Part shown: positions 9,932 to 21,400 of the stretch, in pieces
Numbering within the stretch: position 1 is the stretch's first letter
Layout: every line of letters begins with the position of its first letter
Assembly (NCBI GenBank): GCA_032433765.1
Contig: JAVIAB010000025.1
Coordinates: 39,005,348-39,069,347, forward strand
Direction: 5' to 3'
Length of the DNA: 64,000 bases
Source of the DNA: Megaustenia siamemsis
Lineage: Eukaryota; Mollusca; Gastropoda; Stylommatophora; Ariophantidae
Notes under the pieces: model-generated
The model's input: the letters and a program-made list of their open reading frames with translations, nothing else
What the model was told of the DNA's origin: nothing
The model's database searches: none
Translations under genes and position numbers: made by a program

Positions 9932-10922
9932 AAACACACTAACAAAAGCACGTCTACCATACACTAACAAAAGCACGTCCACCACACACTAACAAAAGCA
10001 CGTCCACCACACACTAACAAAAGCACGTCCACCACACACTAACAAAAGCACGTCCACCACACACTAACAAAAAGCACGTCCACCACACACTAACAAAAGC
10101 ACGTCCACCACAAACTAACAAAAGCACGTCCACCACACACTAACAAAAGCACGTCCACCACACACTAACAAAAGCACGTCCCCCACACACTAACAAAAGC
10201 ACGTCCACCACACACTAACAAAAGCACGTCCACCACAAACTAACAAAAGCACGTCCCTCACACACTAACAAAAGCACGTCCACCACACACTAACAAAAGC
10301 ACGTCCACCACACACTAACAAAAGCACGTCCACCACACACTAACAAAAGCACGTCCACCACACACTACCAAAAGCACATCCACCACACACTAACAAAAGC
10401 ACGTCCACCACACACTAACAAAAGCACGTCCACCACACACCAACAAAAGCACGTCCCTCACACACTAACAAAAGCATGTCCACCACACACTAACAAAAGC
10501 ATGTCTACCACACACTAACAAAAGCACGTCCCTCACACACTAACAAAAGCACGTCCCTCACACACTAACAAAAGCATGTCCACCACACACTAACAAAAGC
10601 ATGTCCACCACACACTAACAAAAACACGTCCACCACACACTAACAAAAGCATGCCCACCACACACTAACAAAAGCATGTCCACCACACACTAACAAAAAC
10701 ACGTCCCTCACACACTAACAAAAGCACGTCCACCACATACTAACAAAAGCACGTCTCTCACACACTAACAAAAGCACGTCCACCACACACTAACAAAAGC
10801 ACGTCTCTCACACACTAACAAAAGCACGTCCACCACACACTAACAAAAGTACGTCCACCACACACTAACAAAAGCACGTCCACCACACACTAACAAAAGC
10901 ACGTCCACCACACACTAACAAC
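9932..10922. repeat. 25-bp minisatellite (~39 copies)
   Basis: Regular 25-bp units, core aacaaaagcacgtccaccac. The commonest variants are cgtccctc and catgtcc. The units are very homogeneous, suggesting recent expansion. Confidence 0.95.
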
Positions 10923-11186
10923 ATCACTTAAGATGGCTGTATCTTAGATGCACAAACTACCTATCATCAACGAAGACCATGACCCCAGTCTCCTTTTACG
11001 ACATGCCTGGTAGATGACAATGGCTCTTTGCTTGTCTCCCCTGACCATGGACTGGACCCGGAAGTCACTCGAGTAAACATTGTGTTGCATCCTGGTAGGA
11101 GTCTAACTCAACTAAGTGTGTCTACTTTCAGGTCGATTACTGAGTACATCTGAATTTATATATATTAAATTAAAATATTACTGAAT
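10923..11186. other. Dispersed-repeat spacer
   Basis: Contains gaccatgaccccagtctcc and then ttttacgacatgcctgg, the reverse-orientation form of the motif at 9.6 kb. Nothing coding was seen. Confidence 0.45.
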
Positions 11187-12395
11187 TCATTGGGTGCTGT
11201 CTCCACATTGAAGGTTGGTTACCATGGAGCGTTATTCGTTCATTGGGTGCCGTCTCCACATCGAAGGTTGGCTATCAAGGAGCGTTATTCATTCATTGGG
11301 TGCCGTCTCCACATCGAAGGTTGGTTACCATGGAGCGTTATTCATTCATTGGGTGCCGTCTCCACATCGAAGGTTGGTTACCATGGAGCGTTATTCATTC
11401 ATTGGGTGCCGTCTCCACATCGAAGGTTGGTTACCATGGAGCGTTATTCATTCATTGGGTGCCGCCTCCACATCGAAGGTTGGTTACCATGGAGCGTTAT
11501 TCGTTCATTGGGTGCCGTCTCCACATCGAAGGTTGGCTACCATGGAACGTTATTCATTCATTGGGTGCTGTCTCCACATCGAAGGTTGGTTACCATGGAG
11601 CGTTATTCGTTCATTGGGTGCCGTCTCCACATCGAAGGTTGGCTACTATGGAGCGTTATTAATTCATTGGGTGATGTCTCCACATCGAAGGTTGGCTACC
11701 ATGGAGCGTTATTCGTTCATTGGGTGCCGTCTCCACATCGAAGGTTGGCTACCATGGAGCGTTATTAATTCATTGGGTGCCGTCTCCACATCGAAGGTTG
11801 GCTACCATGGAGCGTTATTAATTCATTGGGTGCCGTCTCCACATCGAAGGTTGGCTACCATGGAGCGTTATTCATTCATTGGATGCCGCCTCCACATCGA
11901 AGGTTGGCTACCATGGAGCGTTATTCATTTATTGGGTGGCGTCTCCACATCGATGGTTGGTTACCATGGAGCGTTATTCATTTATTTGGTGCCGTCTCCA
12001 CATCGAAGGTTGGTTACCATGGAGCGTTATTCATTCATTGGGTGCCGTCTCCACATCGATGGTTGGTTACCATGGAGCGTTATTCATTCATTGGGTGCCG
12101 TCTCCACATCGATGGTTGGTTACCATGGAGCGTTATTCATTTATTGGGTGCCGTCTCCACTTCGAAGGTTGGTTACCATGGAGCGTTATTCATTCATTGG
12201 GTGCCGTCTCCACATCGATGGTTGGTTACCATGGAGCGTTATTCATTTATTGGGTGCCGTCTCCACTTCGAAGGTTGGTTACCATGGAGCGTTATTCATT
12301 CATTGGGTGCCGTCTCCACATCGAAGGTTGGCTACCATGGAGCGCCATTTATTCATTGGGTGCCGTCATCACATCGAAGTTTGGCTACCATGGAG
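11187..12395. repeat. 53-bp minisatellite (~23 copies) derived from a dispersed element
   Basis: Units of 53 bp contain gtctccacatcgaaggttgg and taccatggagcgttattc. All three plus frames are open for long stretches (up to 447 codons) only because each three-unit cycle lacks stops. These are not genes. The core is nearly identical to a single-copy stretch in the 6.4-kb unit (29459-29505: gtctctgcatcgaaggttgg, then ctaccatggacca). Confidence 0.93.
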
Positions 12396-12423
12396 AGCCA
12401 ATTTACTTTGTATCTCTTGTCTT

Positions 12424-13420
12424 GATGTGGCTAATGTACTCGCTTCCTTATCAGAAGTGCCCGGGTTCGATCAGGGTTTTCTTTTCAACCCGACAGGGTT
12501 CTGGGGTTTACCCATCTCTAAAAAGAATAGCTGCCAGAGATTTTTTGGGGGGAAGTAAAAGCAGCCTGGCGTGATACCGACCACATCACCCAAAATGTGC
12601 CGTGGTCAGAAAAATACGGTCTTCTTCTTCTTATACCTTTTTAGCTTCCTGTGGAGCACAGGTCTTCAACAAATACTTTCCAAGTCGTTCTGTTTTTTGC
12701 CATTCTTTTAAGATCATTCCATGTCTTCCCCATCATCTAAATCTCTGCTTCTGTCTGTCTTCTCCAAGAATTCCTTGGTCTTCCTCTTTGTCTTTTCCCC
12801 TGGGGATTCCAAAAAAGGGCATGTTGTGTAATACTCTCTGTTGGCTTCCGTAGTGTGCGTCCAATCCAGCGCCATCGTCTTCGCTGTATCTCTTTATCCA
12901 CTGGTATTTGACTGGTACATTTCCATAATTCTATGTTAGTGATTTTGTCCATCATTATGAGAATTAATACAGTTGGCAATAACCAAATAAAACTAGGAGA
13001 ATTACCTCTCTTAGATGTACAATCTTACATATATCTGGGCAGTAATATAGATAAAGAGGGAAGAACAGAAAATGATACCAAAATAAGAATATCAAAAGCA
13101 AGAGGAGCTTTTGTTGCACTGGGAAACATATGGAAATCCAAAGAAATTAGATTAAATACTAAAATAAAAATTTTCAACTCAAATGTTAAGGCGGTCCTAT
13201 TATATGGCTGTGAAACATGGAGAACAACAAAATTGACAATCACGAAGATACAGACTTTCATTAATGGATGCTTACGTAGAATAAAAGGATGGAAATGGCA
13301 GGACAAAATCACTAACATAGAATTATGGAAATGTACCAGTCAAATACCAGTGGATATATAAAAATACGGTCATTAACACCATATTCCCCACATGTCTAGC
13401 AAGCCAGGTTAGGGAATCTA
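12424..13420 (+). mobile_element. SINE-A copy split by a LINE
   Basis: The 5' part (12424-12621) has a decayed A-box region, gcccgggttcgatcag (B box) and the body through ccgtggtcagaaaaatacgg. The 3' part resumes at 13360 with aaaaatacggtcattaacac and the normal SINE-A ending. Everything between is a LINE insertion. Removing it and one copy of the 12-bp TSD restores a continuous SINE-A body. Confidence 0.85.
12622..13359 (-). mobile_element. LINE-A copy with 5' inversion (twin priming) and TSD
   Basis: The 3' segment (12622-12950) is on the minus strand: GAA-type tail, one 38-bp unit, and ORF text DKITNIELWKCTSQIPVDKE, GRTLRKP, WNPQGKRQRGRPRNSWRRQ. The 5' segment (12951-13359) is on the plus strand: LLDVQSYIYLGSNIDKEGR, VLLYGCETWRTTK and again DKITNIELWKCTSQIPVD. 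The two head-to-head segments overlap by about 53 bp of template. aaaaatacggtc flanks the whole at 12610-12621 and 13360-13371. This is the arrangement expected from twin-primed reverse transcription. Confidence 0.87.
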
Positions 13421-13553
13421 CTTGGCTTGATGGTGCATGTTGTCGTGGGTTCACTTACCTTTCGATGTTATATGTCTTTAGTCTTTTCTTTCTGTCTCGT
13501 ACCTTCCCCTTGCCAGATCTATCTATCTATCTTTCGTTCGCCTGAAGTATTGT

Positions 13554-13850
13554 CTATATCTGCAATGTTGTTTCCTGTATAAATTTTACTGTCTTTTGTA
13601 ATTCTTGCAGTGGCCCATATAGTTTTGTCTGTAGTGTTGCATCTATGGGCCAATGGATTTTCCTCAGTCTACTATATTCAGTGCAGTCTTGAAGTATGTG
13701 TTCAGCAGTCTGGGGTGCCTGTCCACATGTACAAGTAGTTGATGTGCCGATCTTGAATTTTGTATACATGTGACTATGGAGTCGATTGTGTCCTGTTCTT
13801 AGTCGTATAATGATAACTTGTTCATATCTATTCATATTATGAAAGGCATC
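13554..13850 (-). pseudogene. Frame-shifted C-terminal Cys-knuckle of the same LINE
   Basis: Reads NQDAFHNMNRYEQVIIIRLR, then HMYTKFKIGTSTTCTCGQAP and HILQDCTEYSRLRK, ending in a stop near 13553. It is homologous to the 3736-3963 block of the other I-group LINE (MFNKLKIGTTSQCHC...HVLQDC). A single frameshift near the ggcccc run at about 13858 separates it from the 887-codon frame. Confidence 0.8.
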
Positions 13851-16495
13851 CTGATTTGGGGCCGTGGTCCTCTGATTGATTTGATTATCTGTTTCTTATG
13901 ATGGTATGTAACTGGTGTATCTAGTTGTGTGCCTGTTGAACCTTCCTTTGCCAACTGATCTGCTTTCTCATTTCCTGGTATTCCACAGTGAGACGGGATC
14001 CACTGCAGGGCAACCCTGTGGTGCTTGCAGAGTTCAGTCAATAAGGTCTGCAGATGTGGTAATTTTCTGGATTGTAGTGCCTGGAGTACTGATCTTGCAT
14101 CTGTCAAAAACACTACAGGCTGTGGGCTAAGATTACTGTTCAGCAGTTTTTCTATTGCCAACTTTATTGCTTGTATTTCTGCATCATAATTGTGACAATA
14201 TTTCCCTGTTGCTATTTTATTCATATCCCTAGTGTTATTTGGGTACTCTATATATGCACCTGCTCCCCCATTCTTTACTGCATTCTGTGCTGATCCATCT
14301 GTGTACACACGGATCCATAGGTCTTGTGGGTATTCTTCATCCACGAAACTGAGAGTTATTGTTTTTCGCTGTAGACTATTTTGTTCCTCTTTGTCAACTA
14401 TTCCTTTCACTTCTGTCAGTATTTGAACTGATAATCCTGATTCATCTGTCCAGGGAGTCTGTTCTGGTATGGGCAGAAGGGGTTTAACAACTCTTGGCAT
14501 GTCTGGTGTTTGTCTACTAATACGCTTGGCTTGGTGGATAAAGCTACTTCTCTTAAGTCGTCCCAATGCAAGATTTTGGAATCTGTCCTTCATTGGATGT
14601 CTCGGCATGCATACAAATTTTTCTGCCTGTATCAGCACCTTTGTGTCTCTCCGTTCTCTCAGTGCTGGTATCCTCCACAATTTCTCCATCTCCAATATTG
14701 GTGTTGATTTCATTGCTCCTGTGATGACCCTAAGTGCCTGGTTTTGTACTTTATCCAGTTCTTGCAATGTGGTGTTTGATGCTGAGCACCATGCGGATGA
14801 TCCATATTCTAAATGTGGGCGTATACTCTGTTGGTAAACTTTACTGAGTATTTTCCCACTCGCACCCCATGTGGTTCCACACAACTTTCTTAGAATAGCC
14901 AATTTCCTCCTTGCTTTTTGGGTTGCCTTATTTATCTGCTGTTTCCAAGATAGTTTGTTATCAAATGTAACTCCGAGATATGTAGCTTGTATGTCTTCTT
15001 TCACAGGCTCATTGTTTATGTAGATGGCTCCTGCTTTTCGTTTTGGGGAGAGTGTGAAAAGTGTAGTACTGCATTTGTCTGTATTAATGCTGATACGCCA
15101 TCTATTTGTCCATGAATTCAGTGCATTCATAGCTCTTTGTAGCAATTTGGAGGCCACTGTTGCATACTCCTCTGTGCACCACATTACCAAGTCATCTGCA
15201 TACATTGCCACTTTGATGCCATGTGGTAGTTCAGTAACTAGGTCATTGATGTAGATCAGAAAAAGCGTTGGAGATAGTACCCCTCCTTGTGGAACGCCCT
15301 GGCGCAATAAGACCTTCTTACTCTTAAGACCATCCAGTTGCACTCTGGCTCTCCTGTTATGCAGGTATGCTTTGACCCATTTGTACATCCTGCCATTTAC
15401 TCCATAATTTCTCAGTTTCTTCAAAAGCCCTTCCTTCCATACCTTATCAAATGCTTTCTTTAGGTCTATCCATGCTGCTAGTACCAGTTTCTTTTCTTGA
15501 AACGCATCTTCAATTTCCTGGGAAAGATAGGTTGCTTGATCTTCGGTAGAGTAACACTGTCTAAAGCCTGCTTGTTGTGGGACAAGGAGATTTTCACTTT
15601 CCAGGTACCACTGCAGTCTGAGATTGATTATACGTTCCATTGTTTTACACAAACAGCTTGTAAGGCTGATTGGTCTATAGCTGGATGTCATTGAACCATC
15701 TTTTCCTGGCTTTAGTAATGGTATCATAATTGCTTCTCTCCATGCCTGTGGCACTCTACCTGTGATCCAGCAAATGTTGTAGATCTGCAGTAGTTTTGCT
15801 TTAGCTGCAGTTCCCAAGTTCTTAATCATTTCATTGGACACTCCATCATTGCCTGGTGACTTTTTCATTTTTAATTTGGATATTGCCAGCTCTAGCTCTC
15901 TTTGTGTAATGGGTGTTTCCATTACTTCATGTGTGGTCTCTTCTTGTCTTGCATTTTGTTGTTTTAAACGGGTCTCTTGTCGTTTTTCTAGGCTAATTTC
16001 AATATTATTGTCATTTGCAAAGGAGTCTGCAAAGTAATTTGCTGCATGTTTACCTGTTAGAATGTTTCCATCCTTCTTCAGTGTAATTTTGGTGTTCCTT
16101 TCTGTACCCTCATCATTCAGCTGTTTTACAAGCTTCCACACTTTTCTTGTGTCTCGTTCAAGATTCAAGGACTCTGTTTTCTCTTTCCAGCTTCTCCGTC
16201 TGGCTTGTAGTTTAGCCCATTGAAATTTGGCTTTAGCATGCTGGTAGTTGTTGTGGTGTTCTTGGCAAGGGTTATTTTCTGCTTGCTTTCGAGATGTTTC
16301 CATGTCATTGTGCAGTTGCTCTAGCTCACTACTCCAGTATGGTTTGTAGTGTTTCCGTGCCCCTCTAGGTATTGTTTCACTGGCAGCTTGTATTATTAGT
16401 CTACTGAATTCATCAACTATTTTGTTGATGTCTCTCCCTTGCCAGATGACTTTTGGTAGGGTTTTGTGTCTTTTCATTTGTCCCAATAATTTCAT
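13832..16495 (-). CDS. LINE ORF2-like polyprotein: RT + RNase H (887 codons, 5'-truncated)
   Basis: An uninterrupted frame of 887 codons. RT landmarks by residue: PGNDGVSNEMIK (about 215), YRPISLTSCLCKTMERI (about 280), AAWIDLKKAFDKVW (about 345), QGVPQGGVLSPTLF (399-412) and YADD (432-435). RNase H landmarks: YTDGSA (731, first catalytic Asp 733), AEIQAI (second acid), LTDARSV (third acid) and IPSHCGIPGNEKADQLAKEG (from about 833). All expected catalytic residues are visible. The natural N-terminal endonuclease is lost, so the ATG at 16495 is internal to the family protein. After residue 880 the frame leaves the family sequence and stops; the true continuation is in another frame (13554-13850). 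Confidence 0.85.
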   Translation of the reverse strand: MKLLGQMKRHKTLPKVIWQGRDINKIVDEFSRLIIQAASETIPRGARKHYKPYWSSELEQLHNDMETSRKQAENNPCQEHHNNYQHAKAKFQWAKLQARRRSWKEKTESLNLERDTRKVWKLVKQLNDEGTERNTKITLKKDGNILTGKHAANYFADSFANDNNIEISLEKRQETRLKQQNARQEETTHEVMETPITQRELELAISKLKMKKSPGNDGVSNEMIKNLGTAAKAKLLQIYNICWITGRVPQAWREAIMIPLLKPGKDGSMTSSYRPISLTSCLCKTMERIINLRLQWYLESENLLVPQQAGFRQCYSTEDQATYLSQEIEDAFQEKKLVLAAWIDLKKAFDKVWKEGLLKKLRNYGVNGRMYKWVKAYLHNRRARVQLDGLKSKKVLLRQGVPQGGVLSPTLFLIYINDLVTELPHGIKVAMYADDLVMWCTEEYATVASKLLQRAMNALNSWTNRWRISINTDKCSTTLFTLSPKRKAGAIYINNEPVKEDIQATYLGVTFDNKLSWKQQINKATQKARRKLAILRKLCGTTWGASGKILSKVYQQSIRPHLEYGSSAWCSASNTTLQELDKVQNQALRVITGAMKSTPILEMEKLWRIPALRERRDTKVLIQAEKFVCMPRHPMKDRFQNLALGRLKRSSFIHQAKRISRQTPDMPRVVKPLLPIPEQTPWTDESGLSVQILTEVKGIVDKEEQNSLQRKTITLSFVDEEYPQDLWIRVYTDGSAQNAVKNGGAGAYIEYPNNTRDMNKIATGKYCHNYDAEIQAIKLAIEKLLNSNLSPQPVVFLTDARSVLQALQSRKLPHLQTLLTELCKHHRVALQWIPSHCGIPGNEKADQLAKEGSTGTQLDTPVTYHHKKQIIKSIRGPRPQIRMPFII

Positions 16496-16528
16496 TTGCC
16501 TTGCCTTCGATTTACTGTTCTATAGGAG

Positions 16529-16870
16529 GCCTCGGTAGCCTAGTTGGAAAAACCACCCGACGGGGGGGGGGGGGGGGGGCTACTGGCGTTTCGACAACCT
16601 GTGTTCGATTCCCGTGGGAAGCAGTGTGAGTTGTACTAGTGTTGGAAAAAAAAATATATACCTCCGCGGTCGACCCAGCTGCTGGCAGAAATGGGCACCA
16701 GGGTTGTACTCTGGGAAGGTGAGGAATGCCGCCTCGGATCGTGAGTTTCGATGCTTGAAGCTACACTATCTAGAAGTCTACGAACACTTGTGGATAGACG
16801 GTCGAGTACATAAGGGTGGAAACATGCGTGCCAAGACGCTGATTCAAGTCTCGTACTTGACCTTTACAAA
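16529..16870 (+). mobile_element. SINE-B, with an 18-19-base G run in the head
   Basis: tRNA-headed SINE: ggcctcggtagcctagttgg (A box region), tgttcgattcccgtgg (B box), then a body containing ggtcgacccagctgctggca, gaggaatgccgcctcgg and gattcaagtctcgtac. A poly-G run at 16562-16580 sits where other copies have gactggact, probably slippage or a sequencing problem. Other copies are at 30921, 37322 and 43767. Confidence 0.82.
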
Positions 16871-16925
16871 AGTGTTGAGTAGATATAACATTTTACAATT
16901 TGTAGTTATAGTTATTGTTATGTAG

Positions 16926-17352
16926 AGCCAGTCTTAACATATGGATGTGAATCATGGACAATAGGACAACAGACAAGAAAATCACTGAAGGCTGTAGAAA
17001 TGTGGTTTTACAGAAGAATGTTGAGAATACCACGGACAGCTAAGAAGAGTAATGAAAATGTTCTGACTGAAAGAGGCCAAAGCAAAAAGAGAGCTAGTTT
17101 CCAAAATAGGAAGAAACAATCATCATTTTTTGGTCATGTAATGAGAGGAGAACAGCTGGAATATATTGTAACAACTGGGAAAATTGAGGGATGAAGAGAT
17201 AGAGGGAAGCAAAGAGAAAAGATACAAGACAGCTTAAGAGAATGGCTTGGCAGAAGGTCAACAACAGAAATGATAAAGAACTGGCGAGATCGAAAGTTGT
17301 GGAGAGACATGATCACCTACGCCAGTAGGCCCATACTTGATGATGATGAGTT
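16926..17352 (+). mobile_element. LINE-C C-terminal fragment with GATGAT tail
   Basis: Reads VLTYGCESWTIGQQTRK, VEMWFYRRMLRIPRTAKKS, SFFGHVMRGEQLEYIVTTGK, IEG (stop), REWLGRRSTTEMIK and RDRKLWRDMITYASRP, then a tgatgatgatgag tail. This is the C-terminal half of a widespread endonuclease-RT LINE. It is interrupted by at least one stop and has no RT core. A 3' tail of the same family is probably at 6283-6365. Confidence 0.83.
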
Positions 17353-17509
17353 TTAGTTATATGTTATTTTATTTGATATGAGCATATTTGTCATGTTGTT
17401 CAAACTGCATTTTGCCATTCCTATTCTTTTGTAGCTTTCTGTCTGACATTCTCCATCTTTGTAAGGAAACGAACTAACCTAATAGCATACAGGTCAGACT
17501 CATGGGTGC

Positions 17510-17834
17510 CCAGTCCTTCTCAATAGATTATGCAAAGTGTTTTGACTGTTTTGTTATGGATCCAGAAGCCTGTGAGCTCATGCCCTTTGGCCCAATGCCA
17601 TGTAGTGATATCTGCAGGTATTTCTGAGTTCCATTGTAGTTCCGTACAAGGTGTTACATTTATCAGGTCTTTGAGGAAGTAGAGTTGCTCTGATGTCAAT
17701 GAGCTTTGGACAGTCAAAAAGGTGATGTTCTACTGTTTCTTGTGGGTGGTCACAGAGTGGACATGCTGGAGTTTGCTTTCTTGAAACTGTATTGATGTGG
17801 TGTGATATGCAGACTGATAGTTTCTGTAGTATGT
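17510..17834 (-). mobile_element. LINE-D C-terminal Cys-knuckle fragment
   Basis: The minus strand reads VCISHHINTVSRKQTPACPL, CDHPQETVEHHLFDCPKLID, then (frame change) LTSEQLYFLKDLINV. The C-P-L-C...H-H-L-F-D-C knuckle is typical of the C-terminus of I-superfamily LINEs. The upstream (N-terminal) side is replaced by a 15-bp array, so the knuckle is fused in frame to repeat-encoded CVTSM text. That fusion frame is accidental. Confidence 0.7.
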
Positions 17835-18358
17835 TACTTACATACATACTAGTTACACACATACTAGTTACAAACAAACTAGTTACACACATAGTAGTTA
17901 CACACATACTAGTTACACACATACTAGTTACACTCATAGTAGTTACACACATACTAGTTACACACATGCTAGTTACACACATGCTAGTTACACACATGCT
18001 AGTTACACACATGCTAGTTACACACATGCTAGTTACACACTTACTAGTTACACACATACTAGTTACACACATACTAGTTACACACATACTAGTTACACAC
18101 ATGGTAGTTACACACATTCTAGTTACACACATAGTAGTTACACACATAGTAGTAACACACATACTAGTTACACACATACTAGTTACACACATACTAGTAA
18201 CACACATTCTAGTTACACACATTCTAGTTACACACATGATAGTTTCACACATGCTAGTTACACACATGCTAGTTACACACATACTAGTTACACACATACT
18301 AGTTACACACATACTAGTTACACACATACTAGTTACACACATACTAGTTACACACATG
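17835..18358. repeat. 15-bp minisatellite (~35 copies)
   Basis: Units of tactagttacacaca with a few base variants. Because 15 is divisible by 3, long frames exist on both strands (CVTSM repeats on minus, ILVTH on plus). They are products of the repeat, not genes. Confidence 0.95.
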
Positions 18359-18455
18359 TTTGTGACATCAATGACAGAAGACAGAAAACTACAAACAGTT
18401 TATTAATTTTTCTGTCTGAGAAATACATTAACAGAATTGTCATCAATATGAGAAC

Positions 18456-21400
18456 TCATAATTCAGAGAATCAAGTACATACACGTAACTAAAATCATTC
18501 ACAGAATCAAGTAAATACACGTAACTAAAGTCATTCACAGAATCAAGTAAATACACGTAACTAAAGTAATTCACAGAATCAAGTACATACACGTAACTAA
18601 AGTCATTCACAGAATCAATTACATACATGTAACTAAAGTCATTCACAGAATCAAGTACATACACGTAACTAAAGTCATTCACAGAATCAAGTAAATACAC
18701 GTAACTAAAGTCATTCACAGAATCAAGTACATACACGTAACTAAAGTCATTCATAGAATCAAGTACATACACGTAACTAAAGTCATTCATAGAATCAAGT
18801 AAATACACGTAACTAAAGTCATTCACAGAATCAAGTACATACACGTAACTAAAGTCATTCATAGAATCAAGTACATACATGTAACTAAAATCATTCACAG
18901 AATCAAGTAAATACACGTAACTAAAGTCATTGACAGAATCAAGTACATACACGTAACTAAAGTCATTCATAGAAACAAGTACATACATGAAACTAAAGTC
19001 ATTGACAGAATCAATTACATACATGTAACTAAAGTCATTCACAGAATCAATTACATACTTGTAACTAAAGTCATTGACAGAATCAATTACATACATGTAA
19101 CTAAAGTCATTGACATAATCAATTACATACATGTAACTAAAGTCATTGACATAATCAATTACATACATGTAACTAAAGTCATTCATAGAATCAAGTACGT
19201 ACATGTAACTAAGTCAATCACAGAATCAATTACAAAAATGTAACTAAAGTCATTCACAGAATCAAGTACATACATGTAACTAAAGTCATTCATAGAATCA
19301 AGTACATACATGTAACTAAAGTCATTGACAGAATCAATTACATACATGTCACTAAAGTCATTCACAGAATCAAGCACATACATGTAACTAAAGTCATTCA
19401 CAGAATCAATTACATACATCTAACTAAAGTCAATGACAGAATCAAGTACGTACATGTAACTAAAGTCATTGACAGAATCAATTACATACATGTAACTAAA
19501 GTCAATCACAGAATCAATTACAAACATGTAACTAAAGTCATTCACAGAATCAATTACATACATGTAACTAAAGTGATTGACAGAATCAATTACATGCATG
19601 TAACTAAAGTCAATGACAGAATCAAGTACATACATGGAACTAAAGTCATTGACAGAATCAATTACATACATGTAACTAAAGTCATTCACAGAATCAAGTA
19701 CATACGTGTAACTAAAGTCATTCACAGAATCAAGTACATACATGTAACTAAAGTCATTGACAGAATCAAGTACATACATGTAACTAAAGTCATTCATAGA
19801 ATCAAGTACATACATGTAACTAAAGTCATTGACAGAATCAATTACAAAAATGTAACTAAAGTCATTCATAGAATCAAGTACATACATGTAACTAAAGTCA
19901 TTCATAGAATCAAGTACATACATGTAACTAAAATCATTCACAGAATCAAGTAAATACACGTAACTAAAGTCATTCACAGAATCAAGTACATACACGTAAC
20001 TAAAGTCATTCATAGAAACAAGTACATACATGAAACTAAAGTGATTGACAGAATCAATTACATGCATGTAACTAAAATCATTCACAGAATCAAGTAAATA
20101 CACGTAACTAAAGTCATTCGAAGAATCAAGTACATACACGTAACTAAAGTCATTCATAGAAACAAGTACATACATGTAACTAAAGTGATTGACAGAATCA
20201 ATTACATGCATGTAACTAAAGTCAATGACAGAATCAAGTACATACATGTAACTAAAGTCATTGACAGAATCAATTACATACATGTAACTAAAGTCATTCA
20301 CAGAATCAAGTACATACATGTAACTAAAGTCATTGACAGAATCAAGTACATACATGTAACTAAAGTCATTCATAGAATCAAGTACATACATGTAACTAAA
20401 GTCATTGACAGAATCAATTACAAAAATGTAACTAAAGTCATTCATAGAATCAAGTACATACATGTAACTAAAGTCATTCATAGAATCAAGTACATACACG
20501 TAACTAAAGTCATTCATAGAATCAAGTACATACATGTAACTAAAATCATTCACAGAATCAAGTAAATACACGTAACTAAAGTCATTCACAGAATCAAGTA
20601 CATACACGTAACTAAAGTCATTCATAGAAACAAGTACATACATGAAACTAAAGTCATTGACAGAATCAATTACATACATGTAACTAAAGTCATTCACAGA
20701 ATCAATTACATACTTGTAACTAAAGTCATTGACAGAATCAATTACATACATGTAACTAAAGTCATTGACATAATCAATTACATACATGTAACTAAAGTCA
20801 TTGACATAATCAATTACATACATGTAACTAAAGTCATTCATAGAATCAAGTACATACATGTAACTAAAGTCAATCACAGAATCAATTACAAAAATGTAAC
20901 TAAAGTCATTCACAGAATCAAGTACATACATGTAACTAAAGTCATTCATAGAATCAAGTACATACATGTAACTAAAGTCATTGACAGAATCAATTACATA
21001 CATGTCACTAAAGTCATTCACAGAATCAAGCACATACATGTAACTAAAGTCATTCACAGAATCAATTACATACATCTAACTAAAGTCAATGACAGAATCA
21101 AGTACGTACATGTAACTAAAGTCATTGACAGAATCAATTACATACATGTAACTAAAGTCAATCACAGAATCAATTACAAACATGTAACTAAAGTCATTCA
21201 CAGAATCAATTACATACATGTAACTAAAGTGATTGACAGAATCAATTACATGCATGTAACTAAAGTCAATGACAGAATCAAGTACATACATGTAACTAAA
21301 GTCATTGACAGAATCAATTACATACATGTAACTAAAGTCATTCACAGAATCAAGTACATACATGTAACTAAAGTCATTGACAGAATCAAGTACATACATG

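Larger units (their letters stand above)
13527..16526 (-). mobile_element. I-group LINE, nearly intact 3' two-thirds
   Basis: 5'-truncated LINE on the minus strand. The endonuclease domain is missing. The remaining text starts just after it (INKIVDEFSRLIIQAASETI) and runs through RT, RNase H and a C-terminal Cys knuckle. The 3' end is followed by a (GATA)n-type tail (atctatctatctatc on plus, 13518-13533). RNase H after RT and the C-x-C..H..C knuckle (CTCGQAPQTAEHILQDC) place it in the I superfamily; Nimbus-like elements of snails are the closest known kind I can suggest. No confident TSD was found. Confidence 0.88.

Noticed and set aside
9932..10922. CRISPR-like regular array
   Set aside because: The 25-bp units are contiguous with no unique spacers, and the genome is eukaryotic; it is a minisatellite.
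11215..12558. 447-codon plus-strand ORF and its companions
   Set aside because: It lies entirely in the 53-bp array. All three frames are open because the unit lacks stops in any frame; there is no start context, no domain and no splice context.
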